Assembly: GCA_946479405.1 (NCBI GenBank)
Contig: CAMLGD010000049.1
Coordinates: 1-18,082 of the forward strand
Direction: 5' to 3'
Length of the DNA stretch: 18,082 nt
Source: an uncultured Vogesella sp.
Lineage (GTDB): Bacteria > Pseudomonadota > Gammaproteobacteria > Burkholderiales > Chromobacteriaceae
This document shows, piece after piece, positions 1-7,718 of the stretch. Position 1 is the stretch's first letter; every line of letters starts with the position of its first letter. A model generated the notes under the pieces. That model had not been told where the DNA came from. It worked only from the letters and a program-made list of their open reading frames with translations, and did not search any database. The position numbers were made by a program, and so were the translations under genes.

Positions 1-1
1 C

Positions 2-52
2 GTAGACAGGCTGGTGGCAGCCTTTGCCGACTTCGTGGCGGCAGTGAGATAG
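2..52 (+). CDS. C-terminal end of an unidentified protein (partial)
   Basis: One frame is open from the left edge and ends at TAG (50-52), giving VDRLVAAFADFVAAVR. This amphipathic, Ala/Val/Phe-rich tail would suit the last helix of many proteins, including LysR-type regulators, but 16 residues are too few to name a family. Support comes from the hairpin that follows 7 bases after the stop and from the same orientation as the next gene. It could also be chance, since only 51 bases are visible. Confidence 0.3.
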   Translation, partial: VDRLVAAFADFVAAVR

Positions 53-59
53 CGTCCTG

Positions 60-76
60 GCCCGGTATTGCCGGGC
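60..76 (+). terminator. GC hairpin after the upstream gene, without a T tract
   Basis: GCCCGG (60-65) pairs perfectly with CCGGGC (71-76) around the loop TATTG. No run of T follows on either strand, so it is at best a weak intrinsic terminator or an RNA 3'-end stabiliser for the partial gene ending at 52. Confidence 0.3.
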
Positions 77-214
77 ATTCCGCCGCATCATTTGGGTGGC
101 GCCGAGCAAGGGGATGTGGCCGCTTCTCAGCACTAATGGCACCGGCTGTTTGTGGTGCTCAACTGTTGGCCGAGGTGGCGACGGCTGGTGCTGGCTCCCG
201 CGTCACAAAATTCA

Positions 215-220
215 TATAGT
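215..220 (+). promoter_or_regulatory. Candidate -10 element upstream of the TPR-methyltransferase
   Basis: TATAGT matches five of six bases of the sigma-70 -10 consensus and lies 29 bases upstream of the ATG at 250. No good -35 hexamer is found 16-18 bases further upstream, and the leader has no clear Shine-Dalgarno sequence. The octamer CGTCACAA occurs at 201 and again at 241, flanking this element, and could be a repeated binding site. Confidence 0.3.
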
Positions 221-249
221 GGCAGCCTTCTCCTGCTCCACGTCACAAC

Positions 250-1545
250 ATGTCTGCTACCCATACCCTGTTTCAGTCTGCCCAGCGTCAGCACCTGGCC
301 GGCGATCTTGCCGCCGCCGAGGCGCTGTACCGGCAGCATCTTGCGGCCAATCCTGATGATGTCGCCGGCCAGCACTGGCTGGGCTGCGTACTGCACCAGC
401 AGGGGCGGGATGCAGAGGCACTGCCGTGGCTGCAGCGGGCGGTGCAGGGCGACGATGGTCAGGCGGCGTGGTGGTTCAGCCTTGGCATCGTCTGTGCCAG
501 CCTGCAGCAGTATGCCGAGGCAGTGACGGCGTTCCGCGCCGCCCTGGCGTTGGATGCGCGGCAGTATTTCTTCTGGACCAATCTGGGAGCCAGCGAGGCG
601 GCGCTGGGCCATGGCACGCAGGCGGAGCAGGCGTGGCAGCAGGCGCTGCAGCTCAAGCCGGCGCTGCCGGATGCCTGGTTTCTGCTCTCCGCCCACTATG
701 CGGCCAACGGTGATGCCGCCGCCGCACAGCAATGCAACTACCGCGGCATCGTCTGCGAGGGGGCGGCCAAGCATCCGCCGGCCACGCTGGCGCAGGCGCT
801 AAGCGAAATCGGTCAGCCAGAGGCGGCGCAGGCGCTGCTGCGGCAATGGCTGGCGACTGAGCCGGACAACGCTATTGCTCGTCATCTGCTGGCGGCCTGT
901 GGCGAGGGTGATGCCCCGCCGCGCTGCAGCGATAGCTATGTGCAGCAGGCGTTCGATCAGTTTTCCGGTCACTTCGATCACAAGCTTGCCGAGCTGGGCT
1001 ACCAGGGGCCGGCGCTGGTAGCGGCGCTGGCGGCAGAGCAAAGTTGGCCGCAAGGCGGCTGGCACATCGCCGACTTGGGTTGCGGCACCGGGCTGGTCGG
1101 CAAGGTGCTGCAGCCGTATGCCCGCCGCCTGGTCGGTGTGGATCTGAGCGGTGGCATGCTGGCACAGGCGCGGGCCAAGGGCATTTACCATCACCTGCAG
1201 CAGGCGGAGCTGGGGGCCTGGCTGCAAACGCAAGGCGAGTCGTTCGAGCTGGCAGTGTGCATGGATACCTTCATCTACATCGGCGATCTGTCGCGGGTGT
1301 TGCCGGCCATTGCCCGCAGCCTGCGTCCCGGCGGGCAACTGGTGTTTTCCAGCGAATGGCTGGGCGACGATGCCATCGGTTTTCGCCTCAATAGCAGCGG
1401 TCGCTACAGCCATGCGCCGGGCTATCTGGCTGCACAACTGGCCGCTGCTGGTTTTGCCCGCAGGCAAAGCCAGCCGGTAACCCTGCGGCAGGAGTCCGGC
1501 GTGCCGATGCGCGGCGAGCTCTACAGTGCCTGGCTGAGCACATGA
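250..1545 (+). CDS. TPR-repeat SAM-dependent methyltransferase (COG4976-like)
   Basis: This 431-residue cytoplasmic protein has an N-terminal helical repeat part and a C-terminal class I methyltransferase. Residues about 5-215 hold five or six TPR-like units with the usual small residues, for example A22/A23, G45 and G79. The methyltransferase starts near 230 with YVQQAFDQFSGHFDHKLAEL, which resembles the conserved FD-x-A/S-x2-FD-x2-L linker of TPR-methyltransferases. SAM motif I is ADLGCGTGLVG (274-284) and the acidic post-I motif is GVDLS (296-300). CMDTFIYIGDL (337-347) and the LRPGG turn correspond to motifs II-III. The substrate cannot be read from sequence; TPRs suggest a protein target or scaffold. 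There is no signal peptide or membrane segment. The gene stands alone and converges on recN. The ATG at 250 is chosen because TPR homology begins at once, although no Shine-Dalgarno is visible. Confidence 0.9.
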   Translation: MSATHTLFQSAQRQHLAGDLAAAEALYRQHLAANPDDVAGQHWLGCVLHQQGRDAEALPWLQRAVQGDDGQAAWWFSLGIVCASLQQYAEAVTAFRAALALDARQYFFWTNLGASEAALGHGTQAEQAWQQALQLKPALPDAWFLLSAHYAANGDAAAAQQCNYRGIVCEGAAKHPPATLAQALSEIGQPEAAQALLRQWLATEPDNAIARHLLAACGEGDAPPRCSDSYVQQAFDQFSGHFDHKLAELGYQGPALVAALAAEQSWPQGGWHIADLGCGTGLVGKVLQPYARRLVGVDLSGGMLAQARAKGIYHHLQQAELGAWLQTQGESFELAVCMDTFIYIGDLSRVLPAIARSLRPGGQLVFSSEWLGDDAIGFRLNSSGRYSHAPGYLAAQLAAAGFARRQSQPVTLRQESGVPMRGELYSAWLST

Positions 1546-1569
1546 AAAAGCCCGGCGCGCGGCCGGGCT
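1546..1569 (-). terminator. Intrinsic terminator of recN
   Basis: AGCCCGGC (1549-1556) and GCCGGGCT (1562-1569) form a perfect 8-bp stem with loop GCGCG. Read on the minus strand the hairpin is followed by a T run (complement of the A run at 1545-1549), 22 bases past the recN stop. On the plus strand the A run precedes the stem and no T run follows, so it ends recN transcripts better than those of the TPR-methyltransferase. Confidence 0.8.
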
Positions 1570-1590
1570 GACAGTTGGCGGCGCAGCCGC

Positions 1591-3252
1591 TCAGGCGTTG
1601 TTGGCCAGCATCTCGCTGGCGTGCTGGCGGGTGGTGGCGGTGATGTCCTCGCCGCCCAGCATGCGGGCGATTTCCAGCACCCGGCCCTCGGCGTCCAGCG
1701 CGGCGATGCGGCTGACGGTGCGGCCTGCTTCCGCCGCCTTGCTTACGCGCCAGTGCTGGTTGCCGCACGACGCCACCTGCGGCAGGTGGGTAACGCACAA
1801 CACCTGGTAACGCTCGCCCAGCTGCTTGAGCAGCTTGCCTACCACCTCGGCAACGCGGCCGCCGATGCCGACATCCACCTCGTCGAAGATCAGTGTCGGC
1901 ACGCTGGCCACCTGGCTGATAACCACCTGCATCGCCAGGCTGATGCGTGACAGCTCGCCGCCGGAGGCTACCTTGGCCAGTGGGCGCAAGGTGCTGCCCT
2001 GGTTGGCCGCCACCAGGTATTCGATGGTTTCTAGACCGTGGGCGGTCGGCTCGCTGGCAGCGGACAACTCGATGGCAAAGCGGGCACCCTCCATTGCCAG
2101 GCGCTGCATTTCGTTGCCGATGCGCGCCGACAGCTCGGCGGCGGCCTGACGGCGTTTGGCCGACAGTGATTCGGCCTGGGCGCGGTAGCGTGCCAGTGCC
2201 GCGCTTTCCGCGGTGCTTAGTGCCTCGATATCGGTGGCGGCTTCCAGCTCGGCCAGCTGTTGCGTCCAGTCGGCCAGTTTCTTGGGCAGGTCTTCCGGTT
2301 GGCAGCGGTATTTGCGCGCGGCGCTCATCAGTGCGTGGATGCGCGCCTCGACATCGGCCAGTTGACCCGGGTCCTCCTCGAAGCCGCTGGCGTAGTCGCG
2401 CAGGCTGTACACCACTTCGCGCAGCTCGGCATCCACCGAATCCAGCAGCGCCAGCGATTCCGCCAGCCGGGTGTCGTAGCCGGACAGCTTGCCCAGCCTG
2501 CTCTGCACTTGCGACAGCAGGGTCAGGCAGCTGCCGTCCATTTCCGATAGCACATCCACTGCGGCCTGTGCCGATTGCGCCAGCTCGGCAGCGTTGGCCA
2601 GCCGGCTGTGCAGCTGGTTCAGCTGCGGCCATTCGTCGGCGGTCAGACCCAGCTCACTCAGCTCGCTGATCTGCCAGGTCAGGCGCTCGCGTTCCACTTC
2701 CGATTCGCGCTGGCGCTTGTCGGCATCCTCGCGCGCCTTGCGAATGTGTTGCCAGTCTTGCCAGGCGGTGCGGGTATCGCGAGCCAGCTGCGTGGCGCCG
2801 GCGTAGGCGTCCAGCAGTTCGCGCTGTGCGTCCGGCCGCACCAGCGACTGGTGCGCATGTTGGCCGTGGATGTCCACCAGGTATTCGCCCATCGCCTTGA
2901 GCTGGCCCTGGGTGGCCTGCATGCCGTTGATGAAACTGCGCGAACGGCCGTTGCGATCGACGATGCGGCGGATCAGCAGCTCGCCATCGTCGCCGGCCAG
3001 CGCGTTTTCCGCCAGCCAGGCGGTCAGGTCCGGTTGCTGGCGGATGTCCAGTTGGGCGGCAATTTCGGCGCGCTCGGCGCCCTCGCGGATCTGGCTTACC
3101 TCGGCACGGTCGCCCAGCAGCAGGCCCAGCGCATCAAGGATGATGGATTTGCCGGCGCCGGTTTCACCGGTCAATACCGTAAAGCCGGGGGCGAACTCCA
3201 GTTGCAGTTGATCGACGATGACAAAATCTTTGACGTTAAGCGAAAGCAGCAT
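1591..3252 (-). CDS. recN: DNA repair protein RecN (SMC-like ATPase)
   Basis: RecN is a cohesin-like ABC/SMC ATPase that acts on DNA double-strand breaks with RecA. The predicted 553 residues match the usual family length. Visible motifs are Walker A GETGAGKS (29-36), the RecN segment LVDIHGQHAHQSL (from 125) typical of the Q-loop region, the ABC signature SGGELSR (430-436), Walker B LIFDE (454-458) followed by VDVGIGG, and an H-loop VTHLPQVA near 487. The central part (about 150-400) is the charged, heptad-like coiled coil. The ATG at 3252 has GAGG about six bases upstream and lies 7 bases after the nadK stop, so the two are probably cotranscribed. An intrinsic terminator follows. I see no LexA-like box directly upstream, as expected for a downstream operon gene. 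Confidence 0.97.
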   Translation of the reverse strand: MLLSLNVKDFVIVDQLQLEFAPGFTVLTGETGAGKSIILDALGLLLGDRAEVSQIREGAERAEIAAQLDIRQQPDLTAWLAENALAGDDGELLIRRIVDRNGRSRSFINGMQATQGQLKAMGEYLVDIHGQHAHQSLVRPDAQRELLDAYAGATQLARDTRTAWQDWQHIRKAREDADKRQRESEVERERLTWQISELSELGLTADEWPQLNQLHSRLANAAELAQSAQAAVDVLSEMDGSCLTLLSQVQSRLGKLSGYDTRLAESLALLDSVDAELREVVYSLRDYASGFEEDPGQLADVEARIHALMSAARKYRCQPEDLPKKLADWTQQLAELEAATDIEALSTAESAALARYRAQAESLSAKRRQAAAELSARIGNEMQRLAMEGARFAIELSAASEPTAHGLETIEYLVAANQGSTLRPLAKVASGGELSRISLAMQVVISQVASVPTLIFDEVDVGIGGRVAEVVGKLLKQLGERYQVLCVTHLPQVASCGNQHWRVSKAAEAGRTVSRIAALDAEGRVLEIARMLGGEDITATTRQHASEMLANNA

Positions 3253-3259
3253 GGATGCC

Positions 3260-4135
3260 TCACAGCAGGCGCTCGCCCCAGTGGAGCTTGTGGCGCAGCA
3301 TGTCGTAGTAGTTGTAGCCGACCGGGTGCAGGATCTTCAGCGTGTTGCGGTAGCTGCGGATGATCACGCGGTCCATTTCCATCAGGTCGCAGTGCGACTG
3401 GCCGTCGAAGTGCACCTTGGTGTCCAGCCCGCGGGTGAGCATGAACTCCACCTCGCAATTGTTGCTGACCGCGATCGGGCGGTTGGATAGTGATTGCGGG
3501 CAGATCGGCACCAGCGCGAACGCCTGCAGCGTGGGGTGCAGGATCGGGCCACCGGAGGCCAGCGAATAGGCGGTGGAACCGGTGGGGGTGCTGATGATCA
3601 GGCCGTCGGAGCGCTGGCTGTAGACGAACTGGTTGTCGACGAACACCTCGAATTCGATCATCGAGCCCAGCGAGCCGCGGCTGATCACCACATCGTTCAG
3701 CGCCAGCGCGCTGACCACTTCGGCATCTTCACGGATCACCGAGGCCTGCAGCAGGATGCGTTCTTCCGGCACGAACTGGCCGTCGAGGATGCCGTCCACC
3801 GCTACCAGCATTTCGTGCAGCGGAATATCGGTCATGAAGCCCAGCCGGCCCTGGTTGATGCCGACCAGCGGTACGCGATAGGGCGCCAGTACGCGGGCAA
3901 CCGACAGCATGGTGCCGTCGCCGCCCAGCACGATCACCAGGTCGGCCAGCTTGCCCAGGTCGTCGCGGTCGACAATCGGATAGCCGCCGACATGGGTGTT
4001 GTCGCAGCTGTCCTTGTCGACCAGAACATGGAAGCCGCGTTTGGTCAGGTGTGCGGCCAACCCCAGCAGCGATTCGATGATGTGCGGTTTGCCGTGGCGG
4101 GCAACCAGGCCGATTTTGTTAAAGAGTCGGGTCAT
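3260..4135 (-). CDS. nadK: NAD kinase
   Basis: NadK phosphorylates NAD+ to NADP+ with ATP in the cytosol. The 291-residue product has the family motifs in order: LGGDGTML (70-77, the GGDGT catalytic/phosphate motif), GINQGRLGFMTD (92-103), a LALNDVVISRG segment (144-154; Asp148 where Glu is more usual in the NE motif), TPTGSTAYSLASGGPI (183-198), and a C-terminal FDGQ (243-246). The N-terminus (NKIGLVARHG) is the usual first Rossmann-like strand, which supports the ATG at 4135. The Shine-Dalgarno is poor (CCTCTCC just before ATG), so translation may be coupled to the response-regulator gene that ends 11 bases upstream. A nadK-recN order occurs in other proteobacteria. Confidence 0.97.
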   Translation of the reverse strand: MTRLFNKIGLVARHGKPHIIESLLGLAAHLTKRGFHVLVDKDSCDNTHVGGYPIVDRDDLGKLADLVIVLGGDGTMLSVARVLAPYRVPLVGINQGRLGFMTDIPLHEMLVAVDGILDGQFVPEERILLQASVIREDAEVVSALALNDVVISRGSLGSMIEFEVFVDNQFVYSQRSDGLIISTPTGSTAYSLASGGPILHPTLQAFALVPICPQSLSNRPIAVSNNCEVEFMLTRGLDTKVHFDGQSHCDLMEMDRVIIRSYRNTLKILHPVGYNYYDMLRHKLHWGERLL

Positions 4136-4146
4136 GGAGAGGCTTG

Positions 4147-4776
4147 CTATTGGCTGGGTTGAGTGGCTTCCAGTGCGTGCAGATAGAAGCGCACCAGCTC
4201 GGCCAGTGAATTGATTTCAAGTTTTTCGAACAGCTTGGCACGGTGGGCTTCCACCGTGCGTGGCGACAGCTCCAGCTCGCGGGCGATTTCCTTGCTGGAC
4301 AGGCCTTCGGCTACGTGGCGCAGGATCAGCCGTTCGCGCTCGGTAATGCGCTCCAGCTTCTGCCGTACGTCCTGGGTCGCGGTTACCTGTTCCTGCTGCT
4401 GAATACTGATGCGGATGGCCTTTTTCAGGCTGTCCAGCAACTGTGGCGCATTGATCGGTTTGGTGAGGAAATCTACCGCGCCGCCACGGAAGGCGCGGCG
4501 GCATTCCTCGATGTCGCCGTGGCCGGTAATGAAAATGATGGGCATGCGGATGTTGCGCAGGTTCAGCATGTCCTGCAGCGCCAGGCCGGAGGTTTCCGGC
4601 ATGCGGATGTCCAGTACCAGGCAGCCAATTTCGTCCGGGTGGAATTTCTGCAGGAATGCCTCGGCGTGCTCAAAGGTCTGCACGCGCATGCCCTGGGTGC
4701 CGATCAGCAACGCCAGCGAATCGCGCACGGCCGGGTCGTCATCGATGACAAAGATTGTCGGGGTCATGGCTGGCAT
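4147..4776 (-). CDS. FixJ/NarL-type response regulator (REC-LuxR HTH)
   Basis: This 209-residue response regulator is the likely partner of the sensor kinase encoded just upstream. The receiver domain (about 5-120) has the acidic pocket D12-D14, phospho-acceptor D56 in LVLDIRMPETSG, the switch Thr84 (FITGHGD) and Lys106 in FLTKPI. After a Q-rich linker (about 127-135) comes a LuxR-type HTH (about 138-200: LTERE-like ITERERLILRHVAEGLSSKEIARELELS, with RTVEAHRAKLFEKL as recognition region). Domain order and the GHGDIEECRRAFRGGAVDFLTKP wording are typical of FixJ/TtrR-like regulators. The ATG at 4774-4776 overlaps the kinase stop by one base (TAATG). A second in-frame ATG three codons later (MTPTIFVIDDD) is a realistic alternative start. 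Target genes are not evident in the window. Confidence 0.93.
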   Translation of the reverse strand: MPAMTPTIFVIDDDPAVRDSLALLIGTQGMRVQTFEHAEAFLQKFHPDEIGCLVLDIRMPETSGLALQDMLNLRNIRMPIIFITGHGDIEECRRAFRGGAVDFLTKPINAPQLLDSLKKAIRISIQQQEQVTATQDVRQKLERITERERLILRHVAEGLSSKEIARELELSPRTVEAHRAKLFEKLEINSLAELVRFYLHALEATQPSQ

Positions 4777-7076
4777 TACGCTCTTGCTCCTTCTGTTTCG
4801 CCCTGCGGCTTGATCATGGGCAGCTCGAAGTAGAATTCGGCACCGCCGGTATCGAGGTTGCCGGCATGCAGTACCCCGCCCATGTTTTCAATAATGGTAT
4901 GGCTGATGGTCAGCCCCAGCCCCATGCCTTGCGACTTGGAGCTGAAAAACGGCTGGAATACTTTTTGTAGCGTGTCGGCCGGCATGCCCGGGCCGTTGTC
5001 GCGCACGCCGACGCGCACACGTTGGCCGCGTGGTTCGCTGTAGATGAACAGCCGGCGCTCGCCCGGCAGGTCCATCAGCGCTTCCATGGCGTTCTTGCAC
5101 AGGTTCATCACCACTTGTTCCACTTGGATGGCGTCGGCCTGTACGCGCGGCAGTTCGCCGGCCAGGTCGGTATCCACGGTAACGGCATGGTCGCGTAACT
5201 CCGATTCAATCAGGGTGATGACATTGAGCACCGCCTGATTGACATCCACCGCGCTCAACTCGGCCTGCTTGCTGGCGACGAATTCTCTTAGTTTTTTGAC
5301 GATATGCCCAGCTCTTTGCGCCTGTTTCACCGAGGAGAACAGCGCGGTCTTGAGCAGGATGCGATCCGGCTCCTCGTCTTCCAGCATGCTGAGGCAGGCT
5401 TCGTTGTAGCTGACAATGGCCGACAGCGGCTGGTTGATCTCGTGCGCGATGCCGGAGGTCATCTCGCCCAGGGTATTGATACGTGCCACGCGCGCCAGTT
5501 CGGCCTGGTGCTGCTTCAGGCGCTGTTCGCTGCGCTCCAGTGCTTCAGCCATGCGCTGGCGCAGCGGCGCCATGTCACGGAAGGTGATGACGATGCTGCG
5601 CAGCTTGTCGTCCTGGTCCAGTAGCGGCGACACGGTGCCTTCGATGAAGGCGCCCTGACCATCCGGCCGCAGCAGGCAGGCATTTTCCGGCAGTTCGACG
5701 CGCTGCAGTTGCTGGCGGCAGGCCGCCACCGGATCGGCAATCGCTTCGCGAGCCAGTTCAAAGCGTACCTTCCATACCTCGCTTAGCAACATGCCGACCG
5801 AGCGCTGCTGCGATACGCCCAGCAGCAGCGCGGCCTTCGGGTTGAGGTACTCCACGCGGTAGTCGCCATTCATCACTAGTACCGCATCGTCGATGCTTTC
5901 CAGTGTGATCAGCGCCTGTTGCCGTTCGCGGTGCAGGGTTTCGTGGTAACGCTCGCTTTGCAGTCGCTCATTGTTCTGCGAGGCAGCAATCAGCAACAAC
6001 AGTGCAGCGATAAAGGCACCGGAGCCCAGCGCCAGGCCGTACAGCGGCAGTGGAATACGGTTGGCATCTTCACCGCGAAATACTTCCAGTCGATAAGGGA
6101 AGTAGTCGCGCTCGATGGACAGCTGCATCTGCCGCGAGGGAAACAGCATCTGGTGCAGCCAGCCGCTGTTGGCGGTAGAGATGGTGGCCGACGGGTGCAT
6201 GCCGATATTGCCCGGCGGTTGCTGCGGGTCGTTGGGTAACAGGCGCAAGTCCAGCTGGCGGCTGCTGTCGCCTTGTACGGTCAGCAGGGTTTCTGCGCGC
6301 ACCCCCAGCAGGATGATGCCGATAACGCTGTCCTGCCGCTCGGCCACGGTTTCCGGTGCCACGCCTTCGCGGTATACCGCCTTGAGGTAGCCGAAGCCGT
6401 GCTCACCGTCCTGCAGATTGAACGGTGGGGTGACTTCGATTTCGCCACTGCGAATAGCCTGCTGCACCGCCGGCCCCAGTACCTGGTCGCGGGCGATATC
6501 GAGGCCGGTCATGAAGTCGTAACGCCGGGCGCTGGCCGGCTGGGCGTCCACCAGCGGGATGTAGTACGGGCGAGCCGGGGCCGGGCGCCAGAACTGGGCC
6601 TGCTGCCAGCCGCTATCCTTTTTGCCGTTGTAATCCTTGATGAAAAACGGCTGCTTGCTGCGAAAACTCATCGCCGCTTCAAAGCCCTCGCGGTCGGCCA
6701 GCGTGACGGAGGGCTGAAAGCCCATCAGATAGATGTAGGGATAACGAGTGCCGATATTCTGTGCAAACTGGCGCAGACGGGTTTGTTCGCTGCCGTAGTT
6801 GGCCGCAGACAGTTCGGCAAAGCCGTAGATGGCGGTTTCGCAGATCAGCAGCCGTTCTTCCAGGGTTTTCTTGATGTGCAGGGTGGCAGCTTCAAACTGC
6901 TGCTGGCGGCTTTCTTCGGTAAGAAACAGCGCGGCAAGCAGGATGGCCAGTGACAGCAGTAGCCACAGCAGCACAAAGCTGGCTTTCACCCGCATGGAAA
7001 GGTCGCCAATCATGCGCCACCACGAATCGAGTGACGGCATGTTGGCGAAAAGCTTTTCTGATTTTTGGGTGGGCAT
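4776..7076 (-). CDS. CHASE-PAS hybrid-less sensor histidine kinase
   Basis: Predicted inner-membrane histidine kinase of 766 residues from the ATG at 7076. A short basic cytoplasmic tail precedes TM1 (about 33-53). The periplasmic part (about 55-340) includes IYLMGFQPSVTLADREGFEA, which fits the CHASE consensus (W/F-x-P-x-V...R-x-x-F-E). TM2 is about 345-366, followed by a short coiled stretch, a PAS domain (about 390-505) and a HisKA domain with the phospho-accepting His545 in SGIAHEINQPLSAI. The HATPase domain has the N box NLCKNAMEAL (about 658), G1 DNGPGMP (about 693) and G2 MGLGLTI (about 718). There is no receiver domain. The kinase belongs with the overlapping FixJ-like regulator; the ligand is unknown. 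The frame stays open to a TTG at 7124, but that codon overlaps a candidate promoter and encodes a non-conserved-looking leader. ATG at 7040 is another option. Confidence 0.92.
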   Translation of the reverse strand: MPTQKSEKLFANMPSLDSWWRMIGDLSMRVKASFVLLWLLLSLAILLAALFLTEESRQQQFEAATLHIKKTLEERLLICETAIYGFAELSAANYGSEQTRLRQFAQNIGTRYPYIYLMGFQPSVTLADREGFEAAMSFRSKQPFFIKDYNGKKDSGWQQAQFWRPAPARPYYIPLVDAQPASARRYDFMTGLDIARDQVLGPAVQQAIRSGEIEVTPPFNLQDGEHGFGYLKAVYREGVAPETVAERQDSVIGIILLGVRAETLLTVQGDSSRQLDLRLLPNDPQQPPGNIGMHPSATISTANSGWLHQMLFPSRQMQLSIERDYFPYRLEVFRGEDANRIPLPLYGLALGSGAFIAALLLLIAASQNNERLQSERYHETLHRERQQALITLESIDDAVLVMNGDYRVEYLNPKAALLLGVSQQRSVGMLLSEVWKVRFELAREAIADPVAACRQQLQRVELPENACLLRPDGQGAFIEGTVSPLLDQDDKLRSIVITFRDMAPLRQRMAEALERSEQRLKQHQAELARVARINTLGEMTSGIAHEINQPLSAIVSYNEACLSMLEDEEPDRILLKTALFSSVKQAQRAGHIVKKLREFVASKQAELSAVDVNQAVLNVITLIESELRDHAVTVDTDLAGELPRVQADAIQVEQVVMNLCKNAMEALMDLPGERRLFIYSEPRGQRVRVGVRDNGPGMPADTLQKVFQPFFSSKSQGMGLGLTISHTIIENMGGVLHAGNLDTGGAEFYFELPMIKPQGETEGARA

Positions 7077-7112
7077 CGACAATGACAGGTGACTGGCGCA
7101 GGCAATGCCGCC

Positions 7113-7118
7113 ATTGTA
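7113..7118 (-). promoter_or_regulatory. Candidate -10 element of the kinase-regulator operon
   Basis: On the minus strand the sequence reads GCGCTACAATGG. TACAAT matches five of six bases of TATAAT and would give a start about 30 bases upstream of the kinase ATG at 7076. No convincing -35 hexamer is present at 16-18 bases. If real, it separates the kinase operon from msrA and rules out the TTG start at 7124. Confidence 0.35.
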
Positions 7119-7148
7119 GCGCAAGGCTATGTGCAGGGGAGTGCGAAC

Positions 7149-7169
7149 GGAGCTGGTCGTGCCAGCCCC
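7149..7169 (-). terminator. Hairpin after msrA, without a T tract
   Basis: On the minus strand GGGGCTGG and CCAGCTCC form an 8-bp stem (one G-T wobble) around CACGA, 7 bases past the msrA stop. No T run follows. It may stabilise the 3' end or cause partial termination before the sensor kinase gene. Confidence 0.35.
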
Positions 7170-7176
7170 GCAGCCA

Positions 7177-7713
7177 TCAGGCTTTCAGCAACTCCGGGTG
7201 CTGTTCGTGCAGCTTATAAAGCTTGGGTGCGATGACAACCTGGCAATAGCCAGCCGTCTGGTTATGCGAGAAATAATTGTGGTGGAAGTGCTCGGCGGCA
7301 TAAAAGCGCGGTGCCATTTTCACTTCGGTGACAATGGGGGCGTCGTAGCGGCCTGAGGCTTCCAGGTTGGCGATCATGTCGCGTGCTGCCTGTAGCTGTG
7401 CCTGATCGTGGGCAAATATCGCCGAGCGGTACTGAGTACCAATGTCATGGCCTTGGCGATTCAGCGTGGTGGGATCGTGAGTCAGGAAAAATACTTCCAG
7501 CAAAGTCTGGTAACTGACCCTGTCTGGCAGATACGTCAGCTCGATAGCTTCGGCATGACCGGTATTGCCGTGGCAGACACGTTCGTAATCCGGGTCCTCC
7601 AGATGTCCGTCGATATAACCGGGGGTGACATCGACCACCCCGTCCAGCTGGCGAAACACTGCTTCGGTACACCAGAAGCAGCCGCCGGCAAATGTGGCGG
7701 TTAAAGGTTCCAT
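7177..7713 (-). CDS. msrA: Peptide methionine-(S)-S-oxide reductase MsrA
   Basis: MsrA reduces the S epimer of methionine sulfoxide in proteins, using thioredoxin. The 178-residue product starts MEPLTATFAGGCFWC with catalytic Cys12 in GGCFWC, then GYIDGHLEDPDYERVCHGNTGHAEAI (31-56; close to the GYxGG...YExVCxGxTGHAE block), HDPTTLNRQGHDIGTQYRS (about 79-97) and a GYCQ segment near the C-terminus that can carry the resolving Cys. No signal peptide is seen, so the enzyme is cytosolic. The start at 7713 is set by the strong Shine-Dalgarno AAAGGAGG at 7723-7730, nine bases upstream. The open frame continues to 7851, but that extension overlaps the deacetylase gene and looks like shadow sequence. 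The upstream deacetylase stop lies inside the leader, 5 bases away, so the two are cotranscribed. Confidence 0.97.
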   Translation of the reverse strand: MEPLTATFAGGCFWCTEAVFRQLDGVVDVTPGYIDGHLEDPDYERVCHGNTGHAEAIELTYLPDRVSYQTLLEVFFLTHDPTTLNRQGHDIGTQYRSAIFAHDQAQLQAARDMIANLEASGRYDAPIVTEVKMAPRFYAAEHFHHNYFSHNQTAGYCQVVIAPKLYKLHEQHPELLKA

Positions 7714-7718
7714 AGAGA

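Noticed and set aside
96..774. Frames at 96-356 (+) and 133-774 (-)
   Set aside because: Both overlap the TPR-methyltransferase coding region or its leader and carry no family pattern.
1388..2632. 414-residue minus-strand frame
   Set aside because: It overlaps recN in another frame and also the TPR-methyltransferase end; it is Arg/Gly/Ala-rich with no family motif, as expected of a high-GC shadow frame.
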